64,000 nucleotides of DNA from Bacteroidaceae bacterium (GCA_017442855.1 JAFSPM010000018.1:79853-143852), one strand, 5' to 3'; shown: positions 18,786-29,116, numbered from the stretch's first letter. Translations and numbers: made by a program. Notes: generated by a model not told the origin, from the sequence alone.

Positions 18786-20585
18786 CTAATACTTATCTAT
18801 TTCTGTCTTTACATTATTTACAAACGTGGATGCAGATACAGCTGGCAACAACGTTTCATCAAATGTACTAAGTATCTTATCTAATCGCTTCAAAGCAGTT
18901 GGCTTCAACTCTTTTCGAAGTATTTTAATCTTTTCAAAATCTTGAATACCAGATACCAAGCGTTCAAATCGAATACTGGTACGTGCTCCCGGATACACCA
19001 GATATGTATCACCAGCAGCCCAGGTAATATAACGGCTATCAAGCAAGGGCTCTTGTACCCAACTATTGAAAGCCCAACGCAGATACCCATCCAAATTTGA
19101 TTTCACTGCATATAATCCCAACCATTCAGCCTCAGCAGGAGCGCTAAACGTAAATGTATTGGGGTATGCTTCTGCACAGCATGTATAGAATGTTGTTATC
19201 TTTCCTTCTTTACGACGTTTCTCGATAATATCATCAGCCCATTTTTGGCTCATTGTGATGCAATAATCATTGAGTTCATCTACCAACTCATCATAAAGAT
19301 TGCCAGCCATTGAAATCTTAAATTCAGGATCAGCCTTGCGAATCACTTTTAATGTCTTTAACATTACATCGATTGATCTCTCATCCATGGCTATATGGGT
19401 TATGTTGAACCATCCTTTCTCACGCAAATGTTTAGCAAAGGCAGAAAGCATAGCAGTCCACATCTCATCGTAGGCAGCATCACCAGGTTCGGCATGTAAG
19501 TATTTAAAAGAGTTGGTGGCCTGATCAAAGTATTGGAAGGATAACGCCCATGGAACCATTGAATAGCAACCGATCTCTTTCGTGACCCCCATGTCCATCA
19601 TGAACTGCACCCACTTGTCAAACACGGCGAAATCAAAAGTCCAGGTGCCATCGAGTTTCTTAATCCATGTAACCATCGACTCGAAATAGTCGAACGTCTG
19701 GCCATTCCATGGTTTGTGCATAATTGAAGCAGTGATAACTTTTCCACCAGCCTGTTGATACAGTTTCATAATAGGTTTCATCGCTTCCATATGAGCATCA
19801 CTCCATGGTTCCACTTGGTAATAACGTGCTATTGCATAAGGATTCTGCCACAAATCAAGATGATAAGTCCAATCTTCAGGTGAAGGCAACACATGATTCT
19901 TTACATGCAGTCTAAGCGTTAACTTGTCTAAGACATTATTACCATCCTTAATAGTCACAGTTCCTACATAATCGCCAGCTATAATATCTTGCGGCACCCA
20001 TACACGTATCCATCCTGCTTGAGTATTATATGCCTTGACTTCTATTTCAGTTGCTAAGTGATCAATTATATCAGCTACTAACGTAGAATCCCACATAGTT
20101 GCATCTGAGCGATTACTGCAACCACTTTTTCCATCTTTATTCAATTCATCAGTCATGACATAACGAACAAATCCTTTCAACAATCGATCCTGACCAATGA
20201 TTGTCCCTTGTCGGGAAACAAGATCTGATACTTCAAACATTAAGTTTTGGATATGCTTATTTCCATACACCACAAACTGCGCATGAACCCTTTCTCCTTT
20301 CCAAGCTGTTACATCTATTGACTTTGTCTGCAAAACCTGTGGTGGCTCTTCTTGTTTATAGCGCACATCAATAGAGCCCCAGAAAACATGCTTACCTTCT
20401 ATACCATTCCATAATTCATAGTTGACTGGCAAAGGATTCTCAAGCTCATGATAGTCTTTAAGTGGATATTGGGACTGTCCTGTATTTCTACCAGTATGTG
20501 TAACCCCATAATTCTGTGCTATGACACCATAAGATGAAAAAAGTAGCAAAGTAACAAACAGATATTTAACGATATAACGATCCAT
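18786..20585 (-). CDS. DUF4091 / GH123-like secreted protein
   Basis: A 599-aa protein with signal peptide MDRYIVKYLFVTLLLFSSYGVIAQ. It has an N-terminal beta-sandwich (about residues 60-225) and a barrel-like domain with the segment ITHIAMDERSIDVML. In GH123 N-acetylgalactosaminidases an adjacent Asp-Glu pair assists substrate-mediated catalysis, and the DE here sits in the expected place after a barrel strand. The C-terminal DUF4091 block reads YLRWAFNSWVQEPLLDSRY...GDTYLVYPG...SIRFERLVSGIQDFEK. The role in glycan breakdown is inferred. It is preceded by a terminator of the spt gene, so it probably has its own promoter. Confidence 0.8.
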   Translation of the reverse strand: MDRYIVKYLFVTLLLFSSYGVIAQNYGVTHTGRNTGQSQYPLKDYHELENPLPVNYELWNGIEGKHVFWGSIDVRYKQEEPPQVLQTKSIDVTAWKGERVHAQFVVYGNKHIQNLMFEVSDLVSRQGTIIGQDRLLKGFVRYVMTDELNKDGKSGCSNRSDATMWDSTLVADIIDHLATEIEVKAYNTQAGWIRVWVPQDIIAGDYVGTVTIKDGNNVLDKLTLRLHVKNHVLPSPEDWTYHLDLWQNPYAIARYYQVEPWSDAHMEAMKPIMKLYQQAGGKVITASIMHKPWNGQTFDYFESMVTWIKKLDGTWTFDFAVFDKWVQFMMDMGVTKEIGCYSMVPWALSFQYFDQATNSFKYLHAEPGDAAYDEMWTAMLSAFAKHLREKGWFNITHIAMDERSIDVMLKTLKVIRKADPEFKISMAGNLYDELVDELNDYCITMSQKWADDIIEKRRKEGKITTFYTCCAEAYPNTFTFSAPAEAEWLGLYAVKSNLDGYLRWAFNSWVQEPLLDSRYITWAAGDTYLVYPGARTSIRFERLVSGIQDFEKIKILRKELKPTALKRLDKILSTFDETLLPAVSASTFVNNVKTEIDKY

Positions 20586-20650
20586 GATATAGCTAGATTA
20601 AGGTTTGTACGCATCAAAGGTAAACAATTGTTTTCAAATAAAAAAGCTGA

Positions 20651-20680
20651 GGGAGGAGAAATTCACATTCCCCCTCCCCC
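20651..20680 (-). terminator. Terminator of the spt gene
   Basis: Read on the minus strand, a G-rich arm (GGGGGAGGGGGAA) pairs with TTCTCCTCCC across an 8-nt loop and is followed by CTCAGCTTTTTTATTTG. It lies downstream of the spt stop codon. Confidence 0.7.
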
Positions 20681-20818
20681 ATTCACTACAACATCTAATT
20701 CAAAAACTTACAGAGAGATTTAATATGTTTTGCCTGTTATTTTTTCTTTCGCAAAGATAAACACGTTTTTTTACAAAACAAAATATTTACAGGAAAAATA
20801 ATAGATATCACACATTTT

Positions 20819-22006
20819 TTAATGAATGATGTCTAAATCGCGGAAACATTTTGCTAAATGTTCAACTGCATAGTCAATTTGTTCCTTTGTATGAGTAGCC
20901 ATCAGAGCCACACGTACCAAAGTGTCTTGAGGAGCACATGCAGGTGGAATGACAGGGTTAATGAAGATACCTTCATCGAATGCAGCCTTGGTAACAGCAA
21001 ACGTCTTATAAGTATCACGAACATACAGAGGGATAATCGGCGACTGAGTATCACCTATCTCAAACCCTGCATTGCGGAACTCGTTTAAAGCATAGTTGGT
21101 AATTTCCCACAACTTCTCCTGACGTTCTGGCTCATTCTGTATAATATGAAGAGCTTCAATGGTAGCAGCTGTAGCAGCTGGAGTGCTACTAGCCTGGAAG
21201 ATATAAGAGCGTGCACTATGGCGTAACGTATTAATAACGGCAGACTCGGCAGCCACAAAACCGCCCAAAGAAGCAAGTGACTTACTAAATGTACCCATAA
21301 TCACATCAACTTCATCAGTTACGCCAAAATGGTCACAAACGCCACGTCCTTGCTTGCCAAAAACGCCAATTCCATGGGCTTCATCTACATAAACACAAGC
21401 ATTATACTTCTTCTTCAGTCGGATGATTTCTGGCAAATTTGCCAAATCACCCTCCATAGAGAACACACCATCAACAACAATTAATTTAATAGCATTGGGC
21501 TCACATTTCTTGAGTTCTTTCTCCAATGCTTCCATATCGTTATGCTTGTACTTCAATTGAGTGGCAAAAGAAAGGCGACGGCCATCAACTATTGAAGCGT
21601 GATCACGGTCGTCGCAAATAATATAATCCCCACGTCCAACTAACTGAGGAATAACGCCTTCGTTTACAGTGAAACCAGTAGAGAAACACATTGCTTCATC
21701 CTTACCTAAGAAGGCAGCAAGTTCTTTCTCAAGCTGAACATGTATATCAAGTGTACCATTCAACAGACGTGATCCAGCACAACCTGTACCATATTTTTTG
21801 GTCGCCTCTATAGATGCGTCAATAATTCTCTGATCATAGGTTAAGCCAGTATAGGCATTTGAGCCAAACATTAGGACTTTCTTGCCGCTCATCATGACTT
21901 CGGTGCCCTGATGACTGTCAATCTCTCGGAAATAGGGGTAAACGCCCTTAGCCTTGTAATACTGAGGTTCTTGGTATTTACCTAACTTCTCTGATAGTAA
22001 GCTCAT
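20819..22006 (-). CDS. spt: Serine palmitoyltransferase (sphingolipid synthesis)
   Basis: A 395-aa alpha-oxoamine synthase that condenses serine with an acyl-CoA. The N-terminus (YPYFREIDSHQGTEV, GKKVLMFGSNAYTGL) closely resembles the Bacteroides enzyme and differs from KBL and BioF. PLP contacts are visible: DEAHGIGVFG (208-217) and the Schiff-base Lys242 in TFSKSLASLGGF. The C-terminal VIPPACAPQDTLVRVALMATHT fits SPT. Bacteroidota use this first step to build sphingolipids for the cell envelope. The ATG at 22006 (MSLLSEKL) was chosen over the one two codons upstream. The gene stands alone. Confidence 0.92.
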   Translation of the reverse strand: MSLLSEKLGKYQEPQYYKAKGVYPYFREIDSHQGTEVMMSGKKVLMFGSNAYTGLTYDQRIIDASIEATKKYGTGCAGSRLLNGTLDIHVQLEKELAAFLGKDEAMCFSTGFTVNEGVIPQLVGRGDYIICDDRDHASIVDGRRLSFATQLKYKHNDMEALEKELKKCEPNAIKLIVVDGVFSMEGDLANLPEIIRLKKKYNACVYVDEAHGIGVFGKQGRGVCDHFGVTDEVDVIMGTFSKSLASLGGFVAAESAVINTLRHSARSYIFQASSTPAATAATIEALHIIQNEPERQEKLWEITNYALNEFRNAGFEIGDTQSPIIPLYVRDTYKTFAVTKAAFDEGIFINPVIPPACAPQDTLVRVALMATHTKEQIDYAVEHLAKCFRDLDIIH

Positions 22007-22118
22007 TTTCAATAATTCTTTTAATTCAACAGATTATTTTCTACTTAACAAGACTGCAAAATTACAAAAAATAGTTTGTATCATTGCACACTTTTATAAA
22101 AAAAGTGAAAAACAAATA

Positions 22119-22724
22119 TCATTTTTTCTTCAACGATGCATTTATCGAGTCTATATATGCCAACATCTCATCTTTCCCAACTCCACTAAGAGAGGAAGTT
22201 ACGAAATATGGAGGCAACTCTTCCCACTGTTCTTTCAGTTTTTCAAGATATACTTTAATATTGCTTTCAGTTCGTGACTTAGACTGTTTATCTACTTTCG
22301 TAAAAACAATAGCAAAAGGAACCTGGTTTTCACCCAGCCAGCTCATAAAATCCGTATCTATCTTTTGCGGTTCCAGGCGGCTATCAATCAGGACAAAAAG
22401 ACAGGTCATCTCCATGCGATTCTCCAGATAGGAACCAATTACACGCTGGATATTTGTGACCCCCTTTTTACTTCGATTGGCATAACCATAACCTGGTAAG
22501 TCCACCAAATACCATTGCTTATTAATTAAAAAATGATTGATAAGCATTGTTTTACCTGGAGTAGAAGATGTCATTGCCAACTTCTTAAAACCTGTAAGCA
22601 TATTGATGAGGCTTGACTTCCCCACATTGCTTCTACCTATAAAAGCATATTCAGGGAGGCCTGTCTTTGGACATTTGTTTACGTCAGTATTACTTATAAC
22701 AAATTCGGCTGTCGTTATATTCAT
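22119..22724 (-). CDS. engB: Ribosome biogenesis GTP-binding protein EngB (YsxC/YihA)
   Basis: A 201-aa circularly regular TRAFAC GTPase involved in large-subunit assembly. The G1 loop is GRSNVGKSS (30-38), G3 is DLPG (75-78) in [14 protein letters not shown]4 is TKVDK and G5 lies near TSSLSGVG. The start overlaps the lipB stop (ATGA), so the two genes are translationally coupled. The length is standard. Confidence 0.96.
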   Translation of the reverse strand: MNITTAEFVISNTDVNKCPKTGLPEYAFIGRSNVGKSSLINMLTGFKKLAMTSSTPGKTMLINHFLINKQWYLVDLPGYGYANRSKKGVTNIQRVIGSYLENRMEMTCLFVLIDSRLEPQKIDTDFMSWLGENQVPFAIVFTKVDKQSKSRTESNIKVYLEKLKEQWEELPPYFVTSSLSGVGKDEMLAYIDSINASLKKK

Positions 22725-23395
22725 AATTTCTTATTAAATAAACTTATCATAATATCTGCAAGGCGATGTTTCACTTCCACCATAGGAACAAGAACTTTCA
22801 ATTCTTGTACTAGGGATGTGACACCCTTATCTATAAATCCACAAGGATTAATATAGCTGAAATAGCGAAGATCAGTATTCACATTCAGTGCCATGCCATG
22901 CATGGTGACATATCGACTGCTCCTCACTCCGATGGCACAAATTTTCCGGGCTCGAGAAGTATGAGCATCTAACCAAACACCAGTAGCTTTTTCCAACCTC
23001 ATGGCTTGAATACCATAAGATGCACACAAAAGAATCACAGCTTCTTCGATTAAAAAAACATATTCTTTTAGACCTAAACCATATCTTTCCAAATCAAGGA
23101 TGGGGTAACAAACCAGCTGTCCGGGACCATGATATGTTATATCTCCCCCCCTGTTAATATGGAAATAAGAAGCTCCGATCTGTTGTAATTGCTGCTCTGA
23201 TATCAGTAAGTTATTAGCCTTACCACTTCGTCCCAGCGTGTACACATGAGGATGTTCACAAAAGATAATCCTATCAACAGCTTCCAATTCTCCTGCCACC
23301 TTCTGTTCAATGCGCTGATTGAAAAGAGTCTCTTGCCTCTCCCACGCATTAGCATAGTTTATGAGGCCCCAGTCTTCTGTTATCAGATTTCCCAT
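22721..23395 (-). CDS. lipB: Octanoyltransferase (lipoate-protein ligase B)
   Basis: A 224-aa enzyme that moves octanoyl from acyl carrier protein to lipoyl domains such as GcvH or E2. Signature [17 protein letters not shown] is present. So are the catalytic Lys in [14 protein letters not shown] and Cys in [14 protein letters not shown]. The frame stays open 54 codons upstream, but [11 protein letters not shown] at 23395 is the sensible start, just after a -7 box TATCTTTG (23418-23425, minus strand). The operon order is lipB-engB. The glycine-cleavage decarboxylase gcvP in this window is one downstream user of lipoate. Confidence 0.94.
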   Translation of the reverse strand: MGNLITEDWGLINYANAWERQETLFNQRIEQKVAGELEAVDRIIFCEHPHVYTLGRSGKANNLLISEQQLQQIGASYFHINRGGDITYHGPGQLVCYPILDLERYGLGLKEYVFLIEEAVILLCASYGIQAMRLEKATGVWLDAHTSRARKICAIGVRSSRYVTMHGMALNVNTDLRYFSYINPCGFIDKGVTSLVQELKVLVPMVEVKHRLADIMISLFNKKL

Positions 23396-23417
23396 GCATT
23401 TTTTTGTTTTCCAATTG

Positions 23418-23425
23418 CAAAGATA
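23418..23425 (-). promoter_or_regulatory. Promoter -7 element of lipB-engB
   Basis: CAAAGATA on + reads TATCTTTG on the minus strand, 22 bp before the lipB start. No clear -33 TTTG was seen at the right distance. Confidence 0.5.
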
Positions 23426-23485
23426 AGAAAAATTATTCGTATCTTCGCTATCTGAATATGCATATCCATTTAAACAATTAGAAGC

Positions 23486-24334
23486 ATGAGAAAACAATAT
23501 GTAAGTACATTCTGCATAATGCTTACGTTCGGCATCTTTCTCACCGCTTGCAAGCAAGAGAGCAGGCTAGCAGGCAACTTTAAGTTTGACAATATCACAC
23601 TTGAAGAAAGCCAGCATCTATTCAATGATGATAGTAAGCCACAAGCAAAAATGAAGATAAACTTCTCCTTTGTAAAGGAATCTTCAGATGAAAAAATGAA
23701 AGACAGTGTTAATCACATGCTGCAAGGACTGGTATTTGGAGATAAATTCTCTATTCAGCAGCCCGAACAAGCTGTAAGACTATACGCAGACAACTATTTC
23801 TCCACCTATCATAAAGACTTGGAGCCCATGTACCGGGAAGAAAACGCTGAAATGGGTGAAGAGCCAAACGAAGTATGGTATTCCTACGAACATGAAACTG
23901 AAACCAAAGTAGAATATTACGACAAGCACCTCTTCACCTATCGTTTTTTTATGGAGGAATTCACTGGAGGTGCCCATCCTGTAAATTTTACTTATTTCCA
24001 AAACATCGACCTACGAACCTTAAAACAGATTGAGCTGAATGACCTACTCATAGGTGAATACGATGAAGAATTGACCGATATGTTGATTGCGCAACTAATG
24101 GAAGATGTAGGGGCCTCTACAAAGGAAGAGTTAGAGGAATTAGGATATGGAACCACAGCCGATATCATACCAACAGAGAACTTCAAGTTAACACCTGGTG
24201 GTATTTCATTCCTTTATAACATTTATGAAATTGCGCCATATGTAATAGGCCCCGTGGAAATTGATTTGAGTTTTAAGCAGCTCGATCCCATCTTGAACAC
24301 GGAGTATATGGTTGTTAAAGAACTAAGAAAATAA
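23486..24334 (+). CDS. DUF3298/RsiV-like lipoprotein
   Basis: A 282-aa lipoprotein (signal ending FLTACKQ, lipidated Cys22). The central part has FTGGAHPVNFTYFQNIDLRTLKQIELNDLL, the hallmark of the DUF3298/DUF4163 fold found in RsiV and PdaC: a GGAHP turn followed by a strand-loop on which a repeated LNDLL-type helix packs. RsiV binds lysozyme in Bacillus; no such role can be claimed here. It is highly acidic (many Glu and Asp). It is divergent from lipB, and rsmG follows on the same strand, 11 bp after its stop. A TATCTTCG (23440-23447) is a plausible near-consensus -7 box. Confidence 0.8.
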   Translation: MRKQYVSTFCIMLTFGIFLTACKQESRLAGNFKFDNITLEESQHLFNDDSKPQAKMKINFSFVKESSDEKMKDSVNHMLQGLVFGDKFSIQQPEQAVRLYADNYFSTYHKDLEPMYREENAEMGEEPNEVWYSYEHETETKVEYYDKHLFTYRFFMEEFTGGAHPVNFTYFQNIDLRTLKQIELNDLLIGEYDEELTDMLIAQLMEDVGASTKEELEELGYGTTADIIPTENFKLTPGGISFLYNIYEIAPYVIGPVEIDLSFKQLDPILNTEYMVVKELRK

Positions 24335-24345
24335 TTATTGTATTG

Positions 24346-24981
24346 ATGGATAAATATCAATGGAAAATAATTAGCAAGTATTTCGAAAGACTGACAACGG
24401 AGCAAGAACATCAGTTTGAAGCCTTGGGCGCTTTATACGAAGATTGGAATGCTAAGATAAATGTGATTTCCCGCAAGGATATCGACAATTTGTACGAGCA
24501 TCACGTGTTACATTCGTTGGGCATTGCTAAAGTCATCAGCTTCAAACCTGGTACCAAGGTCATGGACTTAGGATCAGGAGGAGGATTTCCCGGCATACCA
24601 TTAGCTATTTTATTTCCTGAGGTAGAGTTTCACCTGATTGACAGTATAGGCAAGAAAATACGCGTGGCTGCCGAAATCAGTCAAAGCATCGGCTTGAAAA
24701 ATGTTTCATTTGCCCATGAAAGAGCCGAGGAAGAAAAAGATAAGTTCGACTTTGTAGTAAGTCGTGCTGTTATGCCATTGGATGATTTGGTAAGACTTTC
24801 CAAGAAGAACATAAGCAAAAAACAACAAAATGCCCTACCTAACGGCATTGTATGCTTAAAAGGAGGAGAACTTCAACGAGAGATTACACATCTCAAAGAC
24901 AGAAGTCTTATTTGGAATCTATCTGACTTTTTTGATGAAACTTATTTTGAAACAAAAAAAGTAGTATTTACAGCAATATGA
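24346..24981 (+). CDS. rsmG: 16S rRNA m7G527 methyltransferase
   Basis: A 211-aa SAM-dependent methyltransferase that modifies G527 of 16S rRNA. SAM-binding motif I is VMDLGSGGGFPGIPLAI; the N-terminal NVISRKDIDNLYEHHVLHSL is the conserved RsmG block. The frame also starts with a TTG one codon earlier, but the ATG at 24346 is used. The stop overlaps the start of the MBL hydrolase (ATGA). Confidence 0.95.
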   Translation: MDKYQWKIISKYFERLTTEQEHQFEALGALYEDWNAKINVISRKDIDNLYEHHVLHSLGIAKVISFKPGTKVMDLGSGGGFPGIPLAILFPEVEFHLIDSIGKKIRVAAEISQSIGLKNVSFAHERAEEEKDKFDFVVSRAVMPLDDLVRLSKKNISKKQQNALPNGIVCLKGGELQREITHLKDRSLIWNLSDFFDETYFETKKVVFTAI

Positions 24982-25619
24982 AAATCAAGAGGTTTGAATT
25001 TAACATGTTCCCGGTAAACAGCTATGTGTTGTGGGACGATACCCATGAAGCGGTACTGATTGACCCTGGATGTTATTACGAAGAAGAAAAGACCGCCTTG
25101 AAGGATTATATTAACAGCAATGAGTTAGTAGTGAAGCACCTACTTAACACTCACCTGCATATAGATCACATCTGTGGCAATCCTTTTTGCGAAAGAACCT
25201 TTGGCGTGAAAAGCGAGGCTCATGAGGCCGACCTCTTTTGGATTGAGGAGGCTCCCAAACAAAGTCGTATGTTTGGTGTAAGGTTGGATCAAGTTCCTTC
25301 CCCTCCCGCTGTTCATTTGCATGAAGGAAATATCGTCACATTTGGCAATACCAAACTGGAAGTAATACATGTTCCAGGTCATTCACCCGGTAGCATTGTA
25401 TTCTATTGTGCGGCAGACAATTGCCTATTCTCAGGAGACGTACTATTCCAAGGCAGCATAGGACGTGCCGACTTAGCAGGTGGTAATTTTGACACACTGA
25501 TAGAAGGCATTTGTGCTAAATTATTCGTCCTACCTGACGACACCATTGTTTACCCTGGACATGGAGCACCAACCTCTATTGGCATCGAGAAAACAGAAAA
25601 TCCATTTTTCAGGATATAA
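24978..25619 (+). CDS. MBL-fold metallo-hydrolase (glyoxalase II-like)
   Basis: A 213-aa metallo-beta-lactamase-fold hydrolase. The metal motif THLHIDH (residues 58-64, giving HxHxDH) is followed by a further His in VPGHSPGS, an Asp in LFSGDVLF and the final His in VYPGHG. This is the glyoxalase-II-like or thioesterase subgroup, but at 213 aa it lacks the C-terminal helical domain of true GloB, so the substrate is open. It is translationally coupled to rsmG. Confidence 0.88.
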   Translation: MKIKRFEFNMFPVNSYVLWDDTHEAVLIDPGCYYEEEKTALKDYINSNELVVKHLLNTHLHIDHICGNPFCERTFGVKSEAHEADLFWIEEAPKQSRMFGVRLDQVPSPPAVHLHEGNIVTFGNTKLEVIHVPGHSPGSIVFYCAADNCLFSGDVLFQGSIGRADLAGGNFDTLIEGICAKLFVLPDDTIVYPGHGAPTSIGIEKTENPFFRI

Positions 25620-25664
25620 CCATTCTCCGAAGTTAGTAAAAACTATTATAACCTAAGAACTAAA

Positions 25665-28517
25665 ATGAAAACTGACCTTTTGGTAAATCGTCATGTCGGT
25701 ATTACAGAAACCGACGAGCAGCTAATGCTGCAAAAAATAGGAGTAAAAAGCATTGACGAGCTCATTGACAAGACTATCCCTAGTGATATCCGTATTAAAC
25801 AACCGCTAGACTTGCCCGAAGCTATGACTGAATATGAGTTTGCCAAGCATATTAATGAATTGGCTGCCATGAACAAGTTATTCACAACCTACATTGGAAT
25901 GGGTTGGTATAACACCATTACGCCAGCTGTCATTCAGCGTAACGTATTGGAGAATCCGGTATGGTACACTTCATATACTCCTTATCAATCTGAGGTCTCT
26001 CAAGGCCGACTGGAAGCATTGATTAATTTCCAGACAGCCATCACCGATCTGACGGGCATGCCTCTCGCCAACTGTTCACTATTGGATGAGGCAACAGCAG
26101 CTGCTGAAGCAGTAACGATGATGTACAACATCCGTTCTCGCGCTCAACAGAAATCAGGCGCAAACGTGGTTTTTGTGGATGAAAGTATCTTCCCACAAAC
26201 CTTGGCTGTAATGAAGACACGTGCCATTCCTCAAGGAATTGTTATTAAGACAGGAAGCTATAAGACAGTCACTTTTACATCTGATATATTTGCTTGCATC
26301 ATTCAGTATCCAAATGCTGACGGAAATGTAGAAGATTATCGTGCATTTGTTGAACAAGCACATGCTGCTGACTGCAAAGTAGCCGTTGCTGCTGACATAC
26401 TGAGTTTAGCATTGTTAACCCCTCCTGGAGAATGGGGTGCTGATATTGTGTTTGGTAGCTCTCAACGATTAGGTACACCTATGTATTATGGTGGTCCTTC
26501 TGCGGCTTATTTCGCTACTCGCGATGAGTACAAGCGTCAGATGCCAGGACGTATCATTGGTTTGTCAAAGGATAAATACGGAAAAACCTGCTTCCGCATG
26601 GCTTTACAAACTCGAGAGCAACATATCAAACGCGAGAAAGCCACCTCTAACATCTGCACATCACAGGCTTTGTTAGCCAGCATGGCTGGTTTCTATGCTG
26701 TTTATCACGGACAGGAAGGCATTCGCACCATCGCCGAGCGCATCCATAGTATTGCTTCGTTGGTAGCAGAAAAGCTAGAGTCCTATGGCTACAAGCAGTT
26801 TAACGAGCAATATTTCGATACGCTTCACCTGGCACTGCCTAAGGGAACAACTGGTGAGCAATTAAAAGCCGTAGCTCTACAGCATAAGGTGAATCTGCAC
26901 TACTTCAGTAACGGACATGTAGGTTTAAGCATAGACGAAACAACTGATATCACAGCTGTTAACGAACTGCTTCGTATCTTCGCCACAGCTGCACAGCATG
27001 AGTTTGAAGCTATTGATGACGTTCCTGTTGTTAATAATATTAATAAGGTGTTATTACGTACGTCACCCTACTTGACACATGAGGTGTTCCAAAAATATCA
27101 TACCGAGATGGAAATGATGCGTTATATCAAACGCCTTGACCGCAAAGATATCTCACTCACGCACTCCATGATTTCATTAGGTTCTTGCACCATGAAGATG
27201 AATCCTGCCTCAGAAATGCTTCCTTTAAGTAAATCTGAGTTCGCCAACCTTCATCCTTTGGTGCCAGCTGATCAAGCTGCTGGTTATCGCAAGCTGATAG
27301 AGAACCTCAGCGAAGAGTTGCAAATCATCACAGGGTTTGATGGTGTAACCTTACAACCCAACTCTGGTGCTGCTGGCGAATATACTGGCTTACGCATCAT
27401 CCGCTCATACATGGAGAGCATCGGACAAAGCCAAAGAAACATCGTACTGATTCCTGCTTCTGCACATGGCACCAACCCTGCATCAGCAGTACAGGCTGGC
27501 TTTACCCCTGTTACCGTAGCTTGCGATGAGAAAGGTAATGTAGATCTGAATGACTTGCGCGAGAAAGCAGAAGTCAACAAGGAGGTATTAGCTGCTTTGA
27601 TGATTACCTATCCATCTACGCATGGTATCTTCGAGGTAGAGATCAAGGAAATATGTAATATCATCCATGCCTGTGGCGCACAGGTATATATGGATGGTGC
27701 CAATATGAATGCTCAGGTGGGCATTACCAATCCTGGTACTATCGGCGCCGATGTTTGCCATTTGAACTTGCACAAGACCTTCTCTTCTCCTCACGGAGGT
27801 GGTGGCCCTGGCGTAGGTCCTGTGTGCGTAAAGCAGCACTTGGTTCCATTCTTACCTGGCCATCCTCTCTTTGGCAATGCAGCCAATGAGGTAGCAGCTG
27901 CTCCGTTTGGCAGTGCAGGCATCTTGCCTATAGCTTACGGTTATATTCGCATGATGGGTACAGAAGGTTTGACCCGTGCCACTAAGATAGCTATCCTGAG
28001 TGCCAACTATATGGCTGCATGTCTTGAAGACACCTACGGCATCGTTTACCGTGGTGTAAATGGTTATGTCGGACACGAGATGATTCTGGATTGCAGAAAA
28101 CTACATGAGGAGGTAGGCGTAAGCGAAGCTGATATTGCCAAGCGATTGATGGACTATGGATATCATGCCCCTACCCTTTCATTCCCTGTTCATGGAACAT
28201 TAATGGTGGAACCTACCGAGAGTGAAAGTTTGGCAGAACTGGATAACTTCATCGAGGTGATGCAGGCCATCTGGCAGGAGATTGAGGAAGTAAGAAACGG
28301 CATAGCTGACAAAGCAGATAATGTGTTGATAAATGCTCCTCATCCTGAATACGAGGTGGTAGCCAACGAATGGAATCACAGCTACTCGCGTGAGAAAGCT
28401 GCTTATCCAATAGAGAGTGTAAAAGAAAACAAGTTCTGGATTAATGTGGCTCGTGTAAACGACACGTTGGGTGACCGTAAGTTACTAAGCACTCGCTACC
28501 AATCGTTTGAAGAATAA
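25665..28517 (+). CDS. gcvP: Glycine dehydrogenase (aminomethyl-transferring), P protein
   Basis: A 950-aa single-chain P protein of the glycine cleavage system. It has both halves fused: an N-terminal half (about 1-440) with YTPYQSEVSQGRLEALINFQT, and a PLP-binding C-terminal half with LNLHKTFSSPHGGGGPG (Schiff-base Lys704). The cleavage enzymes T and H are not in this window. The gene follows the MBL gene by 45 bp and converges on yigZ with no space: the two stops abut at 28517/28518. Glycine and serine metabolism is also represented by serA and serC just downstream on the other strand. Confidence 0.96.
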   Translation: MKTDLLVNRHVGITETDEQLMLQKIGVKSIDELIDKTIPSDIRIKQPLDLPEAMTEYEFAKHINELAAMNKLFTTYIGMGWYNTITPAVIQRNVLENPVWYTSYTPYQSEVSQGRLEALINFQTAITDLTGMPLANCSLLDEATAAAEAVTMMYNIRSRAQQKSGANVVFVDESIFPQTLAVMKTRAIPQGIVIKTGSYKTVTFTSDIFACIIQYPNADGNVEDYRAFVEQAHAADCKVAVAADILSLALLTPPGEWGADIVFGSSQRLGTPMYYGGPSAAYFATRDEYKRQMPGRIIGLSKDKYGKTCFRMALQTREQHIKREKATSNICTSQALLASMAGFYAVYHGQEGIRTIAERIHSIASLVAEKLESYGYKQFNEQYFDTLHLALPKGTTGEQLKAVALQHKVNLHYFSNGHVGLSIDETTDITAVNELLRIFATAAQHEFEAIDDVPVVNNINKVLLRTSPYLTHEVFQKYHTEMEMMRYIKRLDRKDISLTHSMISLGSCTMKMNPASEMLPLSKSEFANLHPLVPADQAAGYRKLIENLSEELQIITGFDGVTLQPNSGAAGEYTGLRIIRSYMESIGQSQRNIVLIPASAHGTNPASAVQAGFTPVTVACDEKGNVDLNDLREKAEVNKEVLAALMITYPSTHGIFEVEIKEICNIIHACGAQVYMDGANMNAQVGITNPGTIGADVCHLNLHKTFSSPHGGGGPGVGPVCVKQHLVPFLPGHPLFGNAANEVAAAPFGSAGILPIAYGYIRMMGTEGLTRATKIAILSANYMAACLEDTYGIVYRGVNGYVGHEMILDCRKLHEEVGVSEADIAKRLMDYGYHAPTLSFPVHGTLMVEPTESESLAELDNFIEVMQAIWQEIEEVRNGIADKADNVLINAPHPEYEVVANEWNHSYSREKAAYPIESVKENKFWINVARVNDTLGDRKLLSTRYQSFEE

Positions 28518-29114
28518 TTATTCGCTGATGCGAAGGGTTTCCACCTTTTTCAGGCGTTCCCTAAGTCTATCAAACTGACTCTTACGAATACGTAAAGTCA
28601 TGCGACAATCATTATCAAAGTCCTGGGAGATAATCTCAGGACTTTCTTCTTTCACTATGCGCATTACATCATTCATGAAGGGATATTCAAAAAGAAAAGA
28701 AATGTCGGCATCCACTGTTTTCTCAATAACCTCAGCAGCATGAAGAGCTTCTTGAGCCGCTGCTTTATAAGCTACTATCAAGCCACTGGTACCTAATTTG
28801 ATGCCACCGAAGTAGCGCACCACCACAATCAGGATATCAGTCAAGCCAAAAGAATTGATTTGTCCCAAAATGGGTTTTCCAGCTGTACCACTGGGTTCCC
28901 CATTATCGTTGGCACGGAAATCAGTTCGTTCAGCTCCTAACATATACGCATAACAGACATGACGAGCATCAAAGTATTTTTTTTCATAATATTTCAGATG
29001 TTCCTTCACCTCATCAAGCGTACGTACGGGCATAGCAAAGGCAAGGAACTTACTCCGCTTTTCGGTGTAAGTTCCTTGTGCCAGTTTTGCTATTGTCTTA
29101 AAAGTATCGTCCAA
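28518..29114 (-). CDS. yigZ: YigZ/IMPACT family protein
   Basis: A 198-aa cytosolic protein of the UPF0029/IMPACT family. The N-terminal domain reads YTEKRSKFLAFAMPV and then GEPSGTAGKPILGQI and IVVVRYFGGIKLGTSGLIVAYKAAA, all typical. The C-terminal domain (about 135-198) has the EF-G-IV-like strand pattern. The family is proposed to act on translation or nucleotide binding; the exact role is not established. It starts 2 bp after the serA stop on the same strand. Confidence 0.9.
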   Translation of the reverse strand: MDDTFKTIAKLAQGTYTEKRSKFLAFAMPVRTLDEVKEHLKYYEKKYFDARHVCYAYMLGAERTDFRANDNGEPSGTAGKPILGQINSFGLTDILIVVVRYFGGIKLGTSGLIVAYKAAAQEALHAAEVIEKTVDADISFLFEYPFMNDVMRIVKEESPEIISQDFDNDCRMTLRIRKSQFDRLRERLKKVETLRISE

Positions 29115-29116
29115 TG

